From assembly GCA_017307735.1 (NCBI GenBank), contig JAFKGR010000002.1, positions 390,536-454,535 of the forward strand: a stretch of DNA of 64,000 nucleotides, given 5' to 3'. Below the pieces are notes generated by a model. It searched no databases. It was given only the letters and a program-made list of their open reading frames with translations, and had not been told where the DNA came from. This DNA is from Chitinophagaceae bacterium (lineage in GTDB: Bacteria; Bacteroidota; Bacteroidia; Chitinophagales; Chitinophagaceae). Below, piece after piece: positions 53,187 to 62,818 of the stretch (the stretch's first letter is position 1; each line of letters begins with the position of its first letter). The translations under genes and the position numbers were made by a program.

Positions 53187-54491
53187 CTAAATAAAATCCT
53201 CTCCTTTTTCCATCTCCGATTTTGCCATACTCAGCATATTATTGTTTTCATCAAAACTATTTCTGATAGCGCTTGTGAGTGCCGCAGCATATAGTTCTAC
53301 TGAGTTTGTTTCTAATTGAACCGTAAAGAAATTTTGATCAACAATGAATTCCAAACCGTCACTGTGCAAATTGAATGAAAGCAAATCTTTAAAGTATATC
53401 TGAAAACTTTTTGTATTCAACGACGAAAGAAAAACGACACGCTGACTGGTAAGGTACAATGTGCCTTTAAATCTATTCAATACATCTTTACTGACAGGTT
53501 TTGCATTTGCATAGCCTCCGCCAACACTTATGTGTTTTGTAACCGGGAATGACAGGCCGCCTCCATTTAAAGAATATCCCTGCATGACGGTTTCTAATTC
53601 CAGCCGTTCTCCCCCATAATTCAAATAACAGGTTTCTGAAGGATTTAAATTTAAATCTGTTCCATCAATAGCTGAGAAGACTCCGTTCTCAAACCGCCAC
53701 AACATTTTTGCTCTCTTCAGTTGAGTCATTGTTTTTTGTGTAGTCAGTTGTGGCAACAGAGCGGGTGAGTAGCCAAGGCGTTTGATTTCATTAAATATAG
53801 CCGTTTCACCTTCGGGTGAAATAATTCGCCAGTTTGATTCTTTTTCTAAAAATTCAGTGAGTTTTTTCTGTCCTGTTTTCTTTCTAATTTCCTCAACTGT
53901 TTCCTTAGAAATACTAAAAGCAACCTTTAAATTTTCAATCCGGGCAGAAACATAATCCTGCGGATAATTTTGATCGAAGGATTCACTTTGAAGATTTTCG
54001 ATTTTGGCAAGAGCTTTTTCGGTTAAGCTTCTTTTTATTGCGGATTCCTGTTGATAGGTAAGATGAAAATATGTTGAAATACTTTTCAGCTTCTCCATTT
54101 CGCCTTTTGAAAAAGCAGAGTTAATACCATTGCCTGCAATTTGTCTATAAATAAGGTGGCCGGTGCTTTTCATCGCTCCCTTGTCAATAATTTTATTGGA
54201 ATGTTTCAGACGGTTGTCGATTGTTTCAATCAGATTAAGGTCGTTAACCAGATCCAGATCGCGTACAAATCTTTCAGCCATCAAAGGCAATTTCAGTTTG
54301 GGAAGTTTGAAAGATAATTGCCTTGTAATTATTTTATTCAGTAATGGCACAAAATCTGGAATTAAAAATAATCCTGAAAGCAGTACAATACTCCCGGCGA
54401 GGTAATCCTCTGAAACAAAAGCGCCTATGGTCAACAGTATCATTGCAATACCGACAATCCATCTAATGACATAAATGACTTGCTTCTTCAT
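53187..54491 (-). CDS. Membrane-anchored protein with PH/GRAM-like domain
   Basis: A 434-residue protein from the ATG at 54491; the upstream start at 54566 would add a stretch rich in Asn and Leu without a signal. Two membrane helices lie at about 8-50 (VIRWIVGIAMILLTIGAF then LAGSIVLLSGLFLIPDFVPLL). A helical middle (60-250) and a C-terminal part from about 265 follow; KGTLYLTSQRVVFLSS near 350 is the typical start of a bacterial PH/GRAM-like domain. Its role is unknown. It converges with the restriction gene, but nothing shows they belong together. Confidence 0.7.
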   Translation of the reverse strand: MKKQVIYVIRWIVGIAMILLTIGAFVSEDYLAGSIVLLSGLFLIPDFVPLLNKIITRQLSFKLPKLKLPLMAERFVRDLDLVNDLNLIETIDNRLKHSNKIIDKGAMKSTGHLIYRQIAGNGINSAFSKGEMEKLKSISTYFHLTYQQESAIKRSLTEKALAKIENLQSESFDQNYPQDYVSARIENLKVAFSISKETVEEIRKKTGQKKLTEFLEKESNWRIISPEGETAIFNEIKRLGYSPALLPQLTTQKTMTQLKRAKMLWRFENGVFSAIDGTDLNLNPSETCYLNYGGERLELETVMQGYSLNGGGLSFPVTKHISVGGGYANAKPVSKDVLNRFKGTLYLTSQRVVFLSSLNTKSFQIYFKDLLSFNLHSDGLEFIVDQNFFTVQLETNSVELYAAALTSAIRNSFDENNNMLSMAKSEMEKGEDFI

Positions 54492-55058
54492 CACAGTTGG
54501 TTTGAAAACAAGATAATCAAATATGTTGGTATCATTTAATTTCAGATTTCTAAGACAGCAGGTCACTCAATCTTACCCTATCCCGGCACAGGAGTTTGCC
54601 AAGTCATACTGACCCCATGGATTAAGTGCATAAAATTTTAATTGCTCCGGTAATAGCACAAGCGATTGCTTGCACTGATTCGGGGGTGCAAACCGAAAAG
54701 AGAAATCTCTTGTTAGATTCCAAGAACAAGTCCGGTAGCCTTTTCAATGACCCAAAACCGGCTTATAAAAGATTCGGTATTGGTACATATCCGGGTCTAT
54801 AGACCGGATATGTATCAGATATATACCGGATATGTACCGGCTATATTTTGTATGTTCTAAACACTTCAATCATTTCTTACTGGATCAAAGCCACACTCAA
54901 TGATACCATATTTTACAATAGGCTAAATTATATATTGATGTGCTACGAAAATTAATTTCCTTGTTCCGGAGGAAGGTAAAACTTCCGGGATTTTATAGAA
55001 GAACTATAGCCAGATGGCAAACACAATTAGTGATATACCGCGCCACCCCGCACCTTCT
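54492..55058. other. Intergenic region with palindrome cluster
   Basis: About 570 bp without a convincing gene. The first half is unremarkable apart from short GATTGCTTGCACTGATTCGG-like sequence. The centre holds the three-armed palindrome at 54782-54838. The remainder, to the Lrp gene end, is AT-rich. Confidence 0.5.
54782..54838. repeat. Three-armed palindromic cluster
   Basis: The arm GGTACATATCCGG (54782-54794) is complementary to two downstream arms: CCGGATATGTA (54804-54814) and CCGGATATGTACC (54826-54838). The sequence between the first two, GGTCTATAGACC, is itself a perfect palindrome. The left arm can therefore pair with either partner. Confidence 0.75.
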
Positions 55059-55511
55059 CTAAATCAATTGATGTGTATTCTTAATTATTCCCATGACAAA
55101 AATACTCTGAAGGTGGCCCACATTTTTTATTTCGCTGAGAGTGTTTACATGAAAATCATAATACGCATTCATGTCTTCACAAACGACTTTCAGAAGGAAA
55201 TCAAATTCGCCTGAAATGCTGTAACATTCCAGTACCTCCGGCAGAGCCTGAATCTCTTTTATAAATTGTTCTCCTGCCTTCTTGCCGTGTTCTTTGATTG
55301 AGACATAACAAATAACTGTCAGCGATTTATTCACCTTCGATGGGTCGAGCAAGGCTGTATATTGACGGATGACACCCGACTCTTCCAGCCTTTTGATTCG
55401 CTCATGGACGGGTGTCACACTCAGATGAACCTGTTGGGCAATTTCCTTCACAGTATATCGCGCATTCTGCTGAAGCAACCTGAGAATAGCCATGTCTTTT
55501 TTATCAATCAT
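55059..55511 (-). CDS. Lrp/AsnC-family transcriptional regulator
   Basis: A 150-residue regulator with an N-terminal helix-turn-helix (DMAILRLLQQNARYTVKEIA and HLSVTPVHERIKRLEESGVI, residues 6-48) and a C-terminal ligand-binding ACT-like domain (about 65-145) with the conserved GEFDFLLKV. It senses amino acids or related molecules. It is divergent from ahcY, 165 bp away, which makes ahcY a natural candidate target. The ligand cannot be told from sequence. Confidence 0.93.
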   Translation of the reverse strand: MIDKKDMAILRLLQQNARYTVKEIAQQVHLSVTPVHERIKRLEESGVIRQYTALLDPSKVNKSLTVICYVSIKEHGKKAGEQFIKEIQALPEVLECYSISGEFDFLLKVVCEDMNAYYDFHVNTLSEIKNVGHLQSIFVMGIIKNTHQLI

Positions 55512-55647
55512 CTTTTATTGTCTTTGTGAATTTCCTGTTTGACGGATATTTCCAACCCTAAAATGCAAGAAAATCCTTTCACGGTCAATTAAATTAAAAC
55601 TTTTTTCTAAATATCGCGGTAAAGAAAGAAAAAACCGCTGACTGCAA

Positions 55648-55655
55648 TACCTTTG
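55648..55655 (+). promoter_or_regulatory. -7 promoter element of ahcY
   Basis: Reads TACCTTTG, a full consensus match, 21 bp before the ahcY ATG. No SAM- or SAH-riboswitch fold was seen in the upstream 165 bp. Confidence 0.55.
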
Positions 55656-55676
55656 CAATCCAAGAAAATTTAAATC

Positions 55677-57005
55677 ATGGCAACAAAAACTAAAAATCAA
55701 ATTGATTTTTCCCTTGCATACAAGGTAAAGGATATTAAGCTCGCAGACTGGGGCCGTAAAGAAATAAGGCTCGCCGAAGCAGAAATGCCCGGGCTGATGT
55801 CTTTAAGAAAAGAATATGGCAAAGAAAAACCGTTAAAAGGTGCCCGCATTGCCGGTTGCCTTCACATGACCATCCAGACGGCTGTGCTCATTGAAACTCT
55901 CGTTGAGTTGGGCGCAGAAGTAAGATGGAGTTCGTGCAACATTTTTTCCACACAGGATCAGGCAGCCGCAGCCATTGCCGCCGCTGGTATTCCCGTATTT
56001 GCATGGAAAGGTGAAACCACCGAGGAAGCGGACTGGTGCATTGAACAGACTTTGTTTTTCGGAAGTACAGACCGCCCGTTAAATATGATTCTGGATGATG
56101 GCGGCGACCTGACCAATATGGTTTTGGATCAATATCCTGAACTGGTCAGCCATATAAAAGGGATTTCCGAAGAAACCACCACCGGCGTACACAGGCTATA
56201 CGAAAGAGTTGAAAAAGGAACGCTCCCTATTCCGGCCATCAACGTGAATGATTCAGTTACCAAATCTAAATTCGACAATAAATATGGTTGCCGCGAAAGT
56301 CTGGTTGATGCCATTCGCCGTGCCACTGATGTAATGCTCGCCGGTAAGGTAGCTGTAGTTGGCGGTTACGGAGATGTGGGTAAAGGTTCTGCGGCAAGTC
56401 TGCACGGAGCAGGTGCCAGAGTGATTGTTACCGAAGTTGATCCGATTTGTGCTTTACAGGCTGCCATGGATGGTTTTGAAGTCAAAAAAATGATCGATGC
56501 AGTCAAAGAAGCGGATATTATAGTTACGGCTTCAGGTTGTCGCGACCTGATTACTGAAAAACATTTCATGGCCATGAAGGATAAAGCCATCGTATGTAAC
56601 ATCGGGCACTTCGATATTGAAATAGATATGGCATGGCTCAACAAGCATTATGGAAACACAAAAGACACCATTAAACCCCAGGTGGATGAATACACCATCG
56701 ACGGAAAGAACATTATTGTACTTGCAGAAGGGCGTTTGGTAAACCTCGGTTGTGCCACAGGCCATCCGAGTTTTGTCATGAGCAATTCATTTACGAATCA
56801 GACCCTTGCTCAGATTGAATTGTGGGGACATCCTGAAAAATATACAAATAAGGTATATGTATTGCCCAAGAAGCTGGATGAAAAGGTAGCCCGCCTTCAC
56901 CTGAAGAAGATTGGGGTAGAGCTGGATGAACTCTCCGATGAACAGGCACATTACCTGAATCTTCCCAAAGAAGGACCATACAAACCCGATTGGTATAGAT
57001 ATTAA
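55677..57005 (+). CDS. ahcY: Adenosylhomocysteinase
   Basis: A 442-residue S-adenosylhomocysteine hydrolase. The NAD-binding signature [13 protein letters not shown] lies near residue 230, with substrate blocks [15 protein letters not shown] near 62, [10 protein letters not shown] near 141 and the C-terminal KPDWYRY that reaches the neighbouring subunit's cofactor. It splits SAH to adenosine and homocysteine, keeping methylation going. It is divergent from the Lrp-type regulator and is followed by a clear terminator. Confidence 0.98.
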   Translation: MATKTKNQIDFSLAYKVKDIKLADWGRKEIRLAEAEMPGLMSLRKEYGKEKPLKGARIAGCLHMTIQTAVLIETLVELGAEVRWSSCNIFSTQDQAAAAIAAAGIPVFAWKGETTEEADWCIEQTLFFGSTDRPLNMILDDGGDLTNMVLDQYPELVSHIKGISEETTTGVHRLYERVEKGTLPIPAINVNDSVTKSKFDNKYGCRESLVDAIRRATDVMLAGKVAVVGGYGDVGKGSAASLHGAGARVIVTEVDPICALQAAMDGFEVKKMIDAVKEADIIVTASGCRDLITEKHFMAMKDKAIVCNIGHFDIEIDMAWLNKHYGNTKDTIKPQVDEYTIDGKNIIVLAEGRLVNLGCATGHPSFVMSNSFTNQTLAQIELWGHPEKYTNKVYVLPKKLDEKVARLHLKKIGVELDELSDEQAHYLNLPKEGPYKPDWYRY

Positions 57006-57092
57006 GAAATTGCGGGAGCCGTTTGAGGCGCTGCGCGAACGAAATGAATCGTTGTAGCGGGTTAAACGGTAAACGGAAAACGATTTATCTGA

Positions 57093-57123
57093 AGCCTGGT
57101 AATTTAGTTTATCAGGCTTTTTT
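57093..57123 (+). terminator. Intrinsic terminator of ahcY
   Basis: AGCCTGGTA (57093-57101) pairs with TATCAGGCT (57110-57118), nine pairs with one wobble, followed by six T, about 90 bp after the ahcY stop. Confidence 0.8.
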
Positions 57124-57235
57124 GCAGGTCAAATTTTCCCGGATTCGGATTCAGAAGAACGCATTTTTCAATAAACAATTCAAATTTTTTTCATTTGAAC
57201 GCGACATTTATTTTCACAACTTTCCTCTCTTTTTT

Positions 57236-57243
57236 TACCTTTG
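57236..57243 (+). promoter_or_regulatory. -7 promoter element of efp
   Basis: Reads TACCTTTG, a full consensus match, 16 bp before the efp ATG. Confidence 0.6.
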
Positions 57244-57259
57244 CCGCCAAAAGTGAATT

Positions 57260-57826
57260 ATGGCAGATACTACTGACATCCGTACAGGATTGATTTTGAA
57301 GATTAATGATGGCCTTTATTCAGTGGTTGAATTCGGGCAAAACAAAACCGCCAGGGCCGGTATGAAAATTTGGGCCAAACTGAGAGGGGTTGACAATAAC
57401 CGGACCATTGAACAGACATGGAACAGTGGTGAAACGATTCACCCGGTAAGGGTTGAAAAACACGCCTACCAGTTTCTATACAAAGATGATACAGGTTATA
57501 CCTTTATGAATGTGGAGAATTATGAACAGGTTACTCTTCAGGAAAACATGATAGACGCTCCCCAGTTTTTGAAAGATGGCCAGGAAGTGGCTGTGCTTAT
57601 TAATACAGAGTCTGATCAACCGATGGCAGTTGAACTTCCGGATAAAATAGTGATGAAGATAACTTACAGCGAACCGGGTTTGAAAGGTGATACAGCCACA
57701 CGCACACTGAAACCTGCGACTGTGGAAACAGGCGCTACGGTAAATGTACCTCTGTTTGTCAATGAAGGGGAATTGATTCGCATCAATACCAAAACAGGGG
57801 AATATATAGAAAGGGTTAAGGAATAA
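57260..57826 (+). CDS. efp: Elongation factor P
   Basis: A 188-residue EF-P of standard length with the three beta-barrel domains. The conserved modification loop carries KTARAGMKIW near residues 29-38; position 32 in this loop is Ala-Arg-type rather than the Lys modified in E. coli (an Arg is seen), which suggests the rhamnosylated-Arg or an unmodified kind. The C-terminal block GATVNVPLFVNEGE matches the family. It relieves ribosome stalling at proline stretches. It is followed after 128 bp by accB. Confidence 0.95.
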   Translation: MADTTDIRTGLILKINDGLYSVVEFGQNKTARAGMKIWAKLRGVDNNRTIEQTWNSGETIHPVRVEKHAYQFLYKDDTGYTFMNVENYEQVTLQENMIDAPQFLKDGQEVAVLINTESDQPMAVELPDKIVMKITYSEPGLKGDTATRTLKPATVETGATVNVPLFVNEGELIRINTKTGEYIERVKE

Positions 57827-57954
57827 TCTTAATTTTCAGGAACGTAGTTATCAATACGCTGCTCTGAAAAGAGAAAATACAAATGAGTATTTTACAAATA
57901 TTTTCGAATTCTCCTATCTTAGCACGACAATTTTTAAAAAATTAAAATTGGATT

Positions 57955-58440
57955 ATGGATATTAAACAAATTCAGGAACTTATTAAGCTTATCAATAAAA
58001 GCAATATCGGAGAATTAAGTATCGAACAGAAGGATTTCAAGATTACCATCAAACAAAAAGAAGATTTAGCTCCTGTATTTGCCCATGGACCTGCATTACC
58101 TCAGATTTTGCCGCAGGTATCACTTCCACCTGTAGCTGCTCAAATTGTACCTGCAGCGCCGGCATCTGATAAAAAACCTGCTGCTCCTGTCAAATCTGAA
58201 AACCAGATAGCGATAAAAAGCCCGATGATAGGCACCTTTTACAGGCAACCAAGCGCCGATAAACCGGCCTTTGTAAATGTGGGCGATAAAGTAGAAAAGG
58301 GACAGGTTGTTTGTATCATTGAAGCCATGAAATTGTTTAATGAAATTGAAAGTGAAGTGAGCGGAACCATCGTCAAGGTACTGGTAGAAGACTCTTCACC
58401 TGTTGAATTTGATCAACCTTTATTCTTAGTTGAACCTTAA
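57955..58440 (+). CDS. accB: Biotin carboxyl carrier protein of acetyl-CoA carboxylase
   Basis: A 161-residue BCCP. The N-terminal part (1-50) is helical and binds the carboxylase, a Pro/Ala-rich linker (about 55-85) follows, and the biotinyl domain (85-161) carries the biotin lysine in [12 protein letters not shown] near residue 123. It carries CO2 between AccC and the transferase for malonyl-CoA. TATCTTAG, near-consensus, lies in the 128 bp before it. accC follows after 49 bp. Confidence 0.97.
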   Translation: MDIKQIQELIKLINKSNIGELSIEQKDFKITIKQKEDLAPVFAHGPALPQILPQVSLPPVAAQIVPAAPASDKKPAAPVKSENQIAIKSPMIGTFYRQPSADKPAFVNVGDKVEKGQVVCIIEAMKLFNEIESEVSGTIVKVLVEDSSPVEFDQPLFLVEP

Positions 58441-58489
58441 TTTCATTACCTACCCTTCAACTAATGCATGATCAATTAACTACAATTGA

Positions 58490-59830
58490 ATGTTTAAAAA
58501 AATACTTATAGCCAACCGCGGCGAAATTGCTTTGCGTGTTATCAGAACATGTAAAGAAATGGGAATAAAAACAGTCGCTATTTATTCAACGGCTGACAAA
58601 GACAGCCTTCATGTTAAATTTGCGGATGAAGCTGTTTGTATAGGCCCTCCTGCCAGTGCCCAAAGTTATCTGAACATCCCGAACATTATGGCTGCCGCAG
58701 AAATCACCAATGCGGATGCCATTCATCCGGGATATGGATTTTTGGCTGAAAATGCAAGGTTCTCTCAAATCTGCGCCGAACATAAAATCAAATTCATTGG
58801 CCCCACTCCTACCATGATCAATCTGATGGGAGATAAAATGACAGCCAAGGAAACCATGATCAAAGCAGGTGTCCCCGTGACTCCGGGTGTGGATGGTTTA
58901 CTGGAAAACCTGGATCACGCAAAGAAGGCGGCTGCTGAAATCGGTTATCCCGTTATGTTGAAAGCTACGGCTGGCGGAGGTGGTAAAGGAATGCGTGTGG
59001 TGTGGAATGAGAAGGAAATGGAAAGAAGTTTTGAAGAAGCGAGGAGGGAAGCCGGTGCAGCATTTAAGAATGACGGTTTGTACATTGAAAAGTTTGTGGA
59101 AGGGCCGCATCACATTGAAATCCAGATTGCAGGCGACCAGTACGGAAACGTTTGCCATTTAAGCGAGCGTGACTGTTCCATTCAAAGACGGCATCAGAAG
59201 CTGGTTGAGGAATCACCCTCTCCTTTTATGACACCTGAGTTGCGTGAGAAAATGGGCCAGGCGGCAATAAAAGCGGCGTCTGCCATTAATTATGAAAGTG
59301 TAGGAACTGTGGAATTTCTGGTTGATAAAGACCGGAATTTTTATTTTATGGAGATGAATACCCGGATCCAGGTAGAACATTGCGTAACCGAAGAAGTGAT
59401 CAATTACGATCTGATAAAAGAACAAATAAAAATTGCCGCTGGCGACAGGATCAGTGGTAAGAACTATTATCCCGAAATGCACGCCATTGAATGTCGAATC
59501 AATGCCGAAGATCCATTTAATGATTTCCGTCCGTCACCCGGAAAAATTACCGTGCTTCATCAGCCAGGCGGACATGGAGTGCGTGTTGACAGTCATGCAT
59601 ACGCGGGATATGTAATCCCACCGTATTACGACAGCCTGGTCAGCAAGCTGGTAGCCGTGGCACAAACGCGTGAGGAAGCTATTGATACAATGGAACGCGC
59701 CTTGAGTGAATATGTGATTGAAGGAATCAGCACTACCATTCCATTCCACTATCAATTGATGCAGGACCCGGAATACAGAAAGGGAAACTTTACAACTAAG
59801 TTTTTAGAAACGTTCAAGTTGAAAAAATAA
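58490..59830 (+). CDS. accC: Biotin carboxylase of acetyl-CoA carboxylase
   Basis: A 446-residue biotin carboxylase of the usual length. The N-domain starts [19 protein letters not shown], the ATP-grasp loop is [14 protein letters not shown] near residue 160, metal and active-site residues include [12 protein letters not shown] near 287, and the C-domain has GHGVRVDSH. With AccB it forms the first half reaction of fatty-acid synthesis. It is the last gene of the efp-accB-accC cluster. A weak hairpin with T6 follows (about 59868-59899). Confidence 0.98.
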   Translation: MFKKILIANRGEIALRVIRTCKEMGIKTVAIYSTADKDSLHVKFADEAVCIGPPASAQSYLNIPNIMAAAEITNADAIHPGYGFLAENARFSQICAEHKIKFIGPTPTMINLMGDKMTAKETMIKAGVPVTPGVDGLLENLDHAKKAAAEIGYPVMLKATAGGGGKGMRVVWNEKEMERSFEEARREAGAAFKNDGLYIEKFVEGPHHIEIQIAGDQYGNVCHLSERDCSIQRRHQKLVEESPSPFMTPELREKMGQAAIKAASAINYESVGTVEFLVDKDRNFYFMEMNTRIQVEHCVTEEVINYDLIKEQIKIAAGDRISGKNYYPEMHAIECRINAEDPFNDFRPSPGKITVLHQPGGHGVRVDSHAYAGYVIPPYYDSLVSKLVAVAQTREEAIDTMERALSEYVIEGISTTIPFHYQLMQDPEYRKGNFTTKFLETFKLKK

Positions 59831-59982
59831 TTTTTTAATTAGACCGCTGAGTCTGAAATTTCGAACCGGGAACTTCAAAAAAGATTGGCTCCCTTTTTTA
59901 TTTTCCGTCATCAGATATCTGGCAATGAATTTCTTTAAAAAACGAAAATGCAACTACGGAGTTTACCTAAATATTAATTCAT

Positions 59983-60024
59983 CATTCTTAATTCTTCATT
60001 CTTAATTTTTCATTCTTAATTTTT
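59983..60024. repeat. Tandem repeat, three 14-bp units
   Basis: CATTCTTAATTCTT (59983-59996) is followed by two exact copies of CATTCTTAATTTTT (59997-60010, 60011-60024) between accC and mutL. The units are non-coding and may vary in number between strains. Confidence 0.8.
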
Positions 60025-60067
60025 CCATACCTCATCCCTTCAAATCCATTGGGAACTCATTAAATCC

Positions 60068-61885
60068 TCACCTCCCAAACATCTTCTCCAGTTCTTCATT
60101 TCGAAATTCAAGAAATACCGGTTTGCCGGAAGGAGAAACGCTGATCACTTTGCATTGAAATAATTGGGTAACCAAATCTTTCATTTCTTTTTCCTTCAAT
60201 GCAGTGCCGGCCTTCACAGAACGTTGAGTAGCCATGGCGCGGATAAGATTTTCGCGGTTGGAATAATTCAAAGAAGTGTTGAAATGTTTACAGTCTTCCA
60301 ATAACTTTTCCAGCGAAGATTTTTGCTCTTCCCCGGGAATATCGGCAGGTTTTCCCTGAATGATAAACGAATTGGTTCCAAACGGTTCTATCTGAAATCC
60401 CAGCAGAAAAAGATCAGGTAACAATTCTTTTAAAAGAATAGAATCTGCGGCAGATAATTCAATCGTTTCAGGAAACAAGCTCCGCTGAACTGCTACCGGA
60501 TTCCCGTTCAGGGCAGAAGCCATCTGTTCATACAATACTCTTTCATGGGCGTGCTGCTGGTGGATGATCAGGATTTTCCCATCGGATTCTGTGAGTATGT
60601 AGGTCTGCAGAAGTTGGACAAAATTCTCTCCGGGTGTAAAAACCTTTTTCAATTCCGGTTCAGGGAATTGTTCTTTGAGGGGTTGCGATAAATTATTTTC
60701 CGGAAAGACCTTGTCTGGCGAATAACCTTCAAGATTGCTTCTGGATTCAATAAAATGCGCCTGGTTGCTTTTGGTAAACGTTTGATACAGCCCGGAATTC
60801 ATGGCAGAGATTTTTTTCTCTGTCGTGAAAGGATTGGTGATAGCTTCCTGTTGCTGAACACTGGCATCGAGTTCAAAATCCAATGCCGGTGTTACACTGA
60901 ATTGAGCAAGCGCGTGCCTGATCGCCGAATTGACAAATGCGTAAATGATTTTCTCGTCTTCAAATTTAATTTCCTGCTTGGTAGGATGCACATTGATATC
61001 GATGTGGGATGGATCTATCTCGATAAACAACACATACATCGGAAAGCTGTCCTTGGGCAACATTTCGTTGAAAGCATTGACAACAGCATGATTGAGATAA
61101 GCGCTCCGGATAAAACGATTGTTGACAAAAATATATTGATCGCCTCTTGTCTTTCGTGCAGTTTCGGGTTTACCTACAAAGCCAATAATGTTCAGGTATT
61201 CTGTTTCTTCTTTCACGCTGACCAGTTTACTTTCAAACTGACTTCCCAAAAGCTTGATAATTCTCTGTTTCAGAGAGCCCTGATCGAGGTGATAAATTTC
61301 CTGGCCATTGCTATTGAGGGTAAACTGGATATTGGGAAATGCGAGTGCAACGCGGGTAAACTCTTCAATAATGTGCCGCAATTCCGAGGTATTGCTTTTT
61401 AAAAAATTTCGCCTTGCCGGAACATTGAAAAACAGATTTTTCATTGCCAGGTTTGTTCCTTCCTGAGCAGCAACCGGTTTCTGATTTTTGACAACGCTGT
61501 TTTCAATTTCAATGAAAGTACCAATGGTATCCTCCTTCCTTTTGGTCTTTAATTCAACGCGGGCAACACCTGCAATGCTCGCCAATGCTTCACCGCGAAA
61601 GCCCATTGTACGGATTCGGAACAGGTCATCTATATTTTTAATTTTGGAAGTAGCATGTCTCTCAAAAGACATCCTTGCGTCTGTCTCACTCATCCCTTTT
61701 CCATTATCAATCACCTGCACGAGCGATTTACCGGCATCTGTCACAATGAGATCAATTTCAGTAGCACCGGCATCGATGGCGTTTTCCAACAACTCTTTCA
61801 CGGCGCTGGCAGGCCGTTGAATAACCTCTCCTGCAGCTATCTGATTCGCAATATTTTCAGGTAATAAATTGATAATGTCCACCAC
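60068..61885 (-). CDS. mutL: DNA mismatch repair protein MutL
   Basis: A 605-residue MutL. The N-terminal GHKL ATPase motifs are present: ENAIDAGATEIDL with the catalytic Glu near residue 34, DNGKGM near 62, and TMGFRGEALASIAGV near 92-106. The transducer domain runs to about 330, a variable linker to about 415, and the C-terminal dimerisation domain ends the protein. The endonuclease motif DQHAAHER is replaced by HQQHAHER, so the Asp of the usual DQHA is absent. Start codon is GTG at 61885 (or GTG at 61882); no ATG fits. TAAATTTG lies 15 bp upstream. Confidence 0.95.
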   Translation of the reverse strand: MVDIINLLPENIANQIAAGEVIQRPASAVKELLENAIDAGATEIDLIVTDAGKSLVQVIDNGKGMSETDARMSFERHATSKIKNIDDLFRIRTMGFRGEALASIAGVARVELKTKRKEDTIGTFIEIENSVVKNQKPVAAQEGTNLAMKNLFFNVPARRNFLKSNTSELRHIIEEFTRVALAFPNIQFTLNSNGQEIYHLDQGSLKQRIIKLLGSQFESKLVSVKEETEYLNIIGFVGKPETARKTRGDQYIFVNNRFIRSAYLNHAVVNAFNEMLPKDSFPMYVLFIEIDPSHIDINVHPTKQEIKFEDEKIIYAFVNSAIRHALAQFSVTPALDFELDASVQQQEAITNPFTTEKKISAMNSGLYQTFTKSNQAHFIESRSNLEGYSPDKVFPENNLSQPLKEQFPEPELKKVFTPGENFVQLLQTYILTESDGKILIIHQQHAHERVLYEQMASALNGNPVAVQRSLFPETIELSAADSILLKELLPDLFLLGFQIEPFGTNSFIIQGKPADIPGEEQKSSLEKLLEDCKHFNTSLNYSNRENLIRAMATQRSVKAGTALKEKEMKDLVTQLFQCKVISVSPSGKPVFLEFRNEELEKMFGR

Positions 61886-61900
61886 TCAAATCTTTGATTG

Positions 61901-61908
61901 CAAATTTA
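61901..61908 (-). promoter_or_regulatory. -7 promoter element of mutL
   Basis: Reads TAAATTTG on the minus strand, a full consensus match, 15 bp before the GTG at 61885, which supports that start. Confidence 0.5.
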
Positions 61909-61954
61909 GTTGAAATACCCCGGCAGACCGGAGCAAGGAAGAATAGAATTTCCA

Positions 61955-62749
61955 CTAATCTTTCACAGGCTTAATAAGATAATAAACACAGGTTGTCACA
62001 AAATTTCTGAAGAAAGGAATACGGGTAATCAATCCGAATTGCTTTCTTGGTTTCAGATTAAATTTCCATTCGTAAATAGGATTAAAAAGAAAATGCTTTT
62101 TCAATGCAACCTCCCACCCTGTTTCTTTCACCGTTCTTTCAAAACGTTCTATACTGATTCCCGTTTCCTTTATTTCAGCAAGCATGGCCACTGTCGATGG
62201 ATCTTCCTTGAAAGTTTTCAATGCTCCTTTGTATAACGGCATGGGAAGAAGATGTATCCAGGGAATACGTGACAGTTTCTTGAGAGCCATCTGCTGATGG
62301 CCGCCATAGGGCATATACCACGGAGGAAAACCAAAGAAGATCATTCCGGAAGGTTTGATGAAATGATGCATTCGTTTTATCAGTTTCGCCTGGTCATGGA
62401 TATGTTCTATCACATCTTTGAGAATAATGAGATCAAAAGGGCCACCCAGTTCTTCTGAAGTTGTGTTATAAATGTCGGATGTAATGAATTTGATTTTGCC
62501 GGATGCAATTTCTTCGGGCATAAATTTTTTTGCATTTTCAACCCGGGCCGCTTCCAGTTCAACTGCCACCCCGTTACAACCTATGTCTGTGAAGGATTTC
62601 AGCACACCGCCTTCTCCCGCACCGATTTCCAGAACTTTCATTCCGGACGTTATCCGAAAAACTTCCTGAATAAAGGGTATCACATATTTTGAGGTATTAA
62701 GTATCTGCATCTCAAAATACCGGCGCCTGTCATTATGAAATTCAAACAT
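61955..62749 (-). CDS. Class I SAM-dependent methyltransferase
   Basis: A 264-residue methyltransferase from the ATG at 62749; a TTG at 62767 is not needed. The SAM motif KVLEIGAGEGGVLK lies near residue 40, the acidic residue in VAVELEAAR near 62, and the post-motif LIILKDVIEHIHDQ near 105, as in the Methyltransf_11/23 group. The C-terminal half (150-264) is basic and aromatic (FFRNFVTTCVYYLIKP), perhaps membrane-associated. The substrate is unknown; possibly a lipid or glycan. A single gene between mutL and the TonB gene. Confidence 0.88.
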   Translation of the reverse strand: MFEFHNDRRRYFEMQILNTSKYVIPFIQEVFRITSGMKVLEIGAGEGGVLKSFTDIGCNGVAVELEAARVENAKKFMPEEIASGKIKFITSDIYNTTSEELGGPFDLIILKDVIEHIHDQAKLIKRMHHFIKPSGMIFFGFPPWYMPYGGHQQMALKKLSRIPWIHLLPMPLYKGALKTFKEDPSTVAMLAEIKETGISIERFERTVKETGWEVALKKHFLFNPIYEWKFNLKPRKQFGLITRIPFFRNFVTTCVYYLIKPVKD

Positions 62750-62818
62750 AGATTTCCAAAAGTGCAAAGTAGAAAAAAAACCTGTAAGGTATTCGCCCCC
62801 TCCTGATGTTTTAAATAT

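Noticed and set aside
55014..55214. Plus-strand ORF overlapping the Lrp gene
   Set aside because: Most of it is antisense to a well-supported Lrp/AsnC regulator.
55512..55676. SAM- or SAH-type riboswitch before ahcY
   Set aside because: No conserved riboswitch core or terminator is present; a plain promoter element is seen instead.
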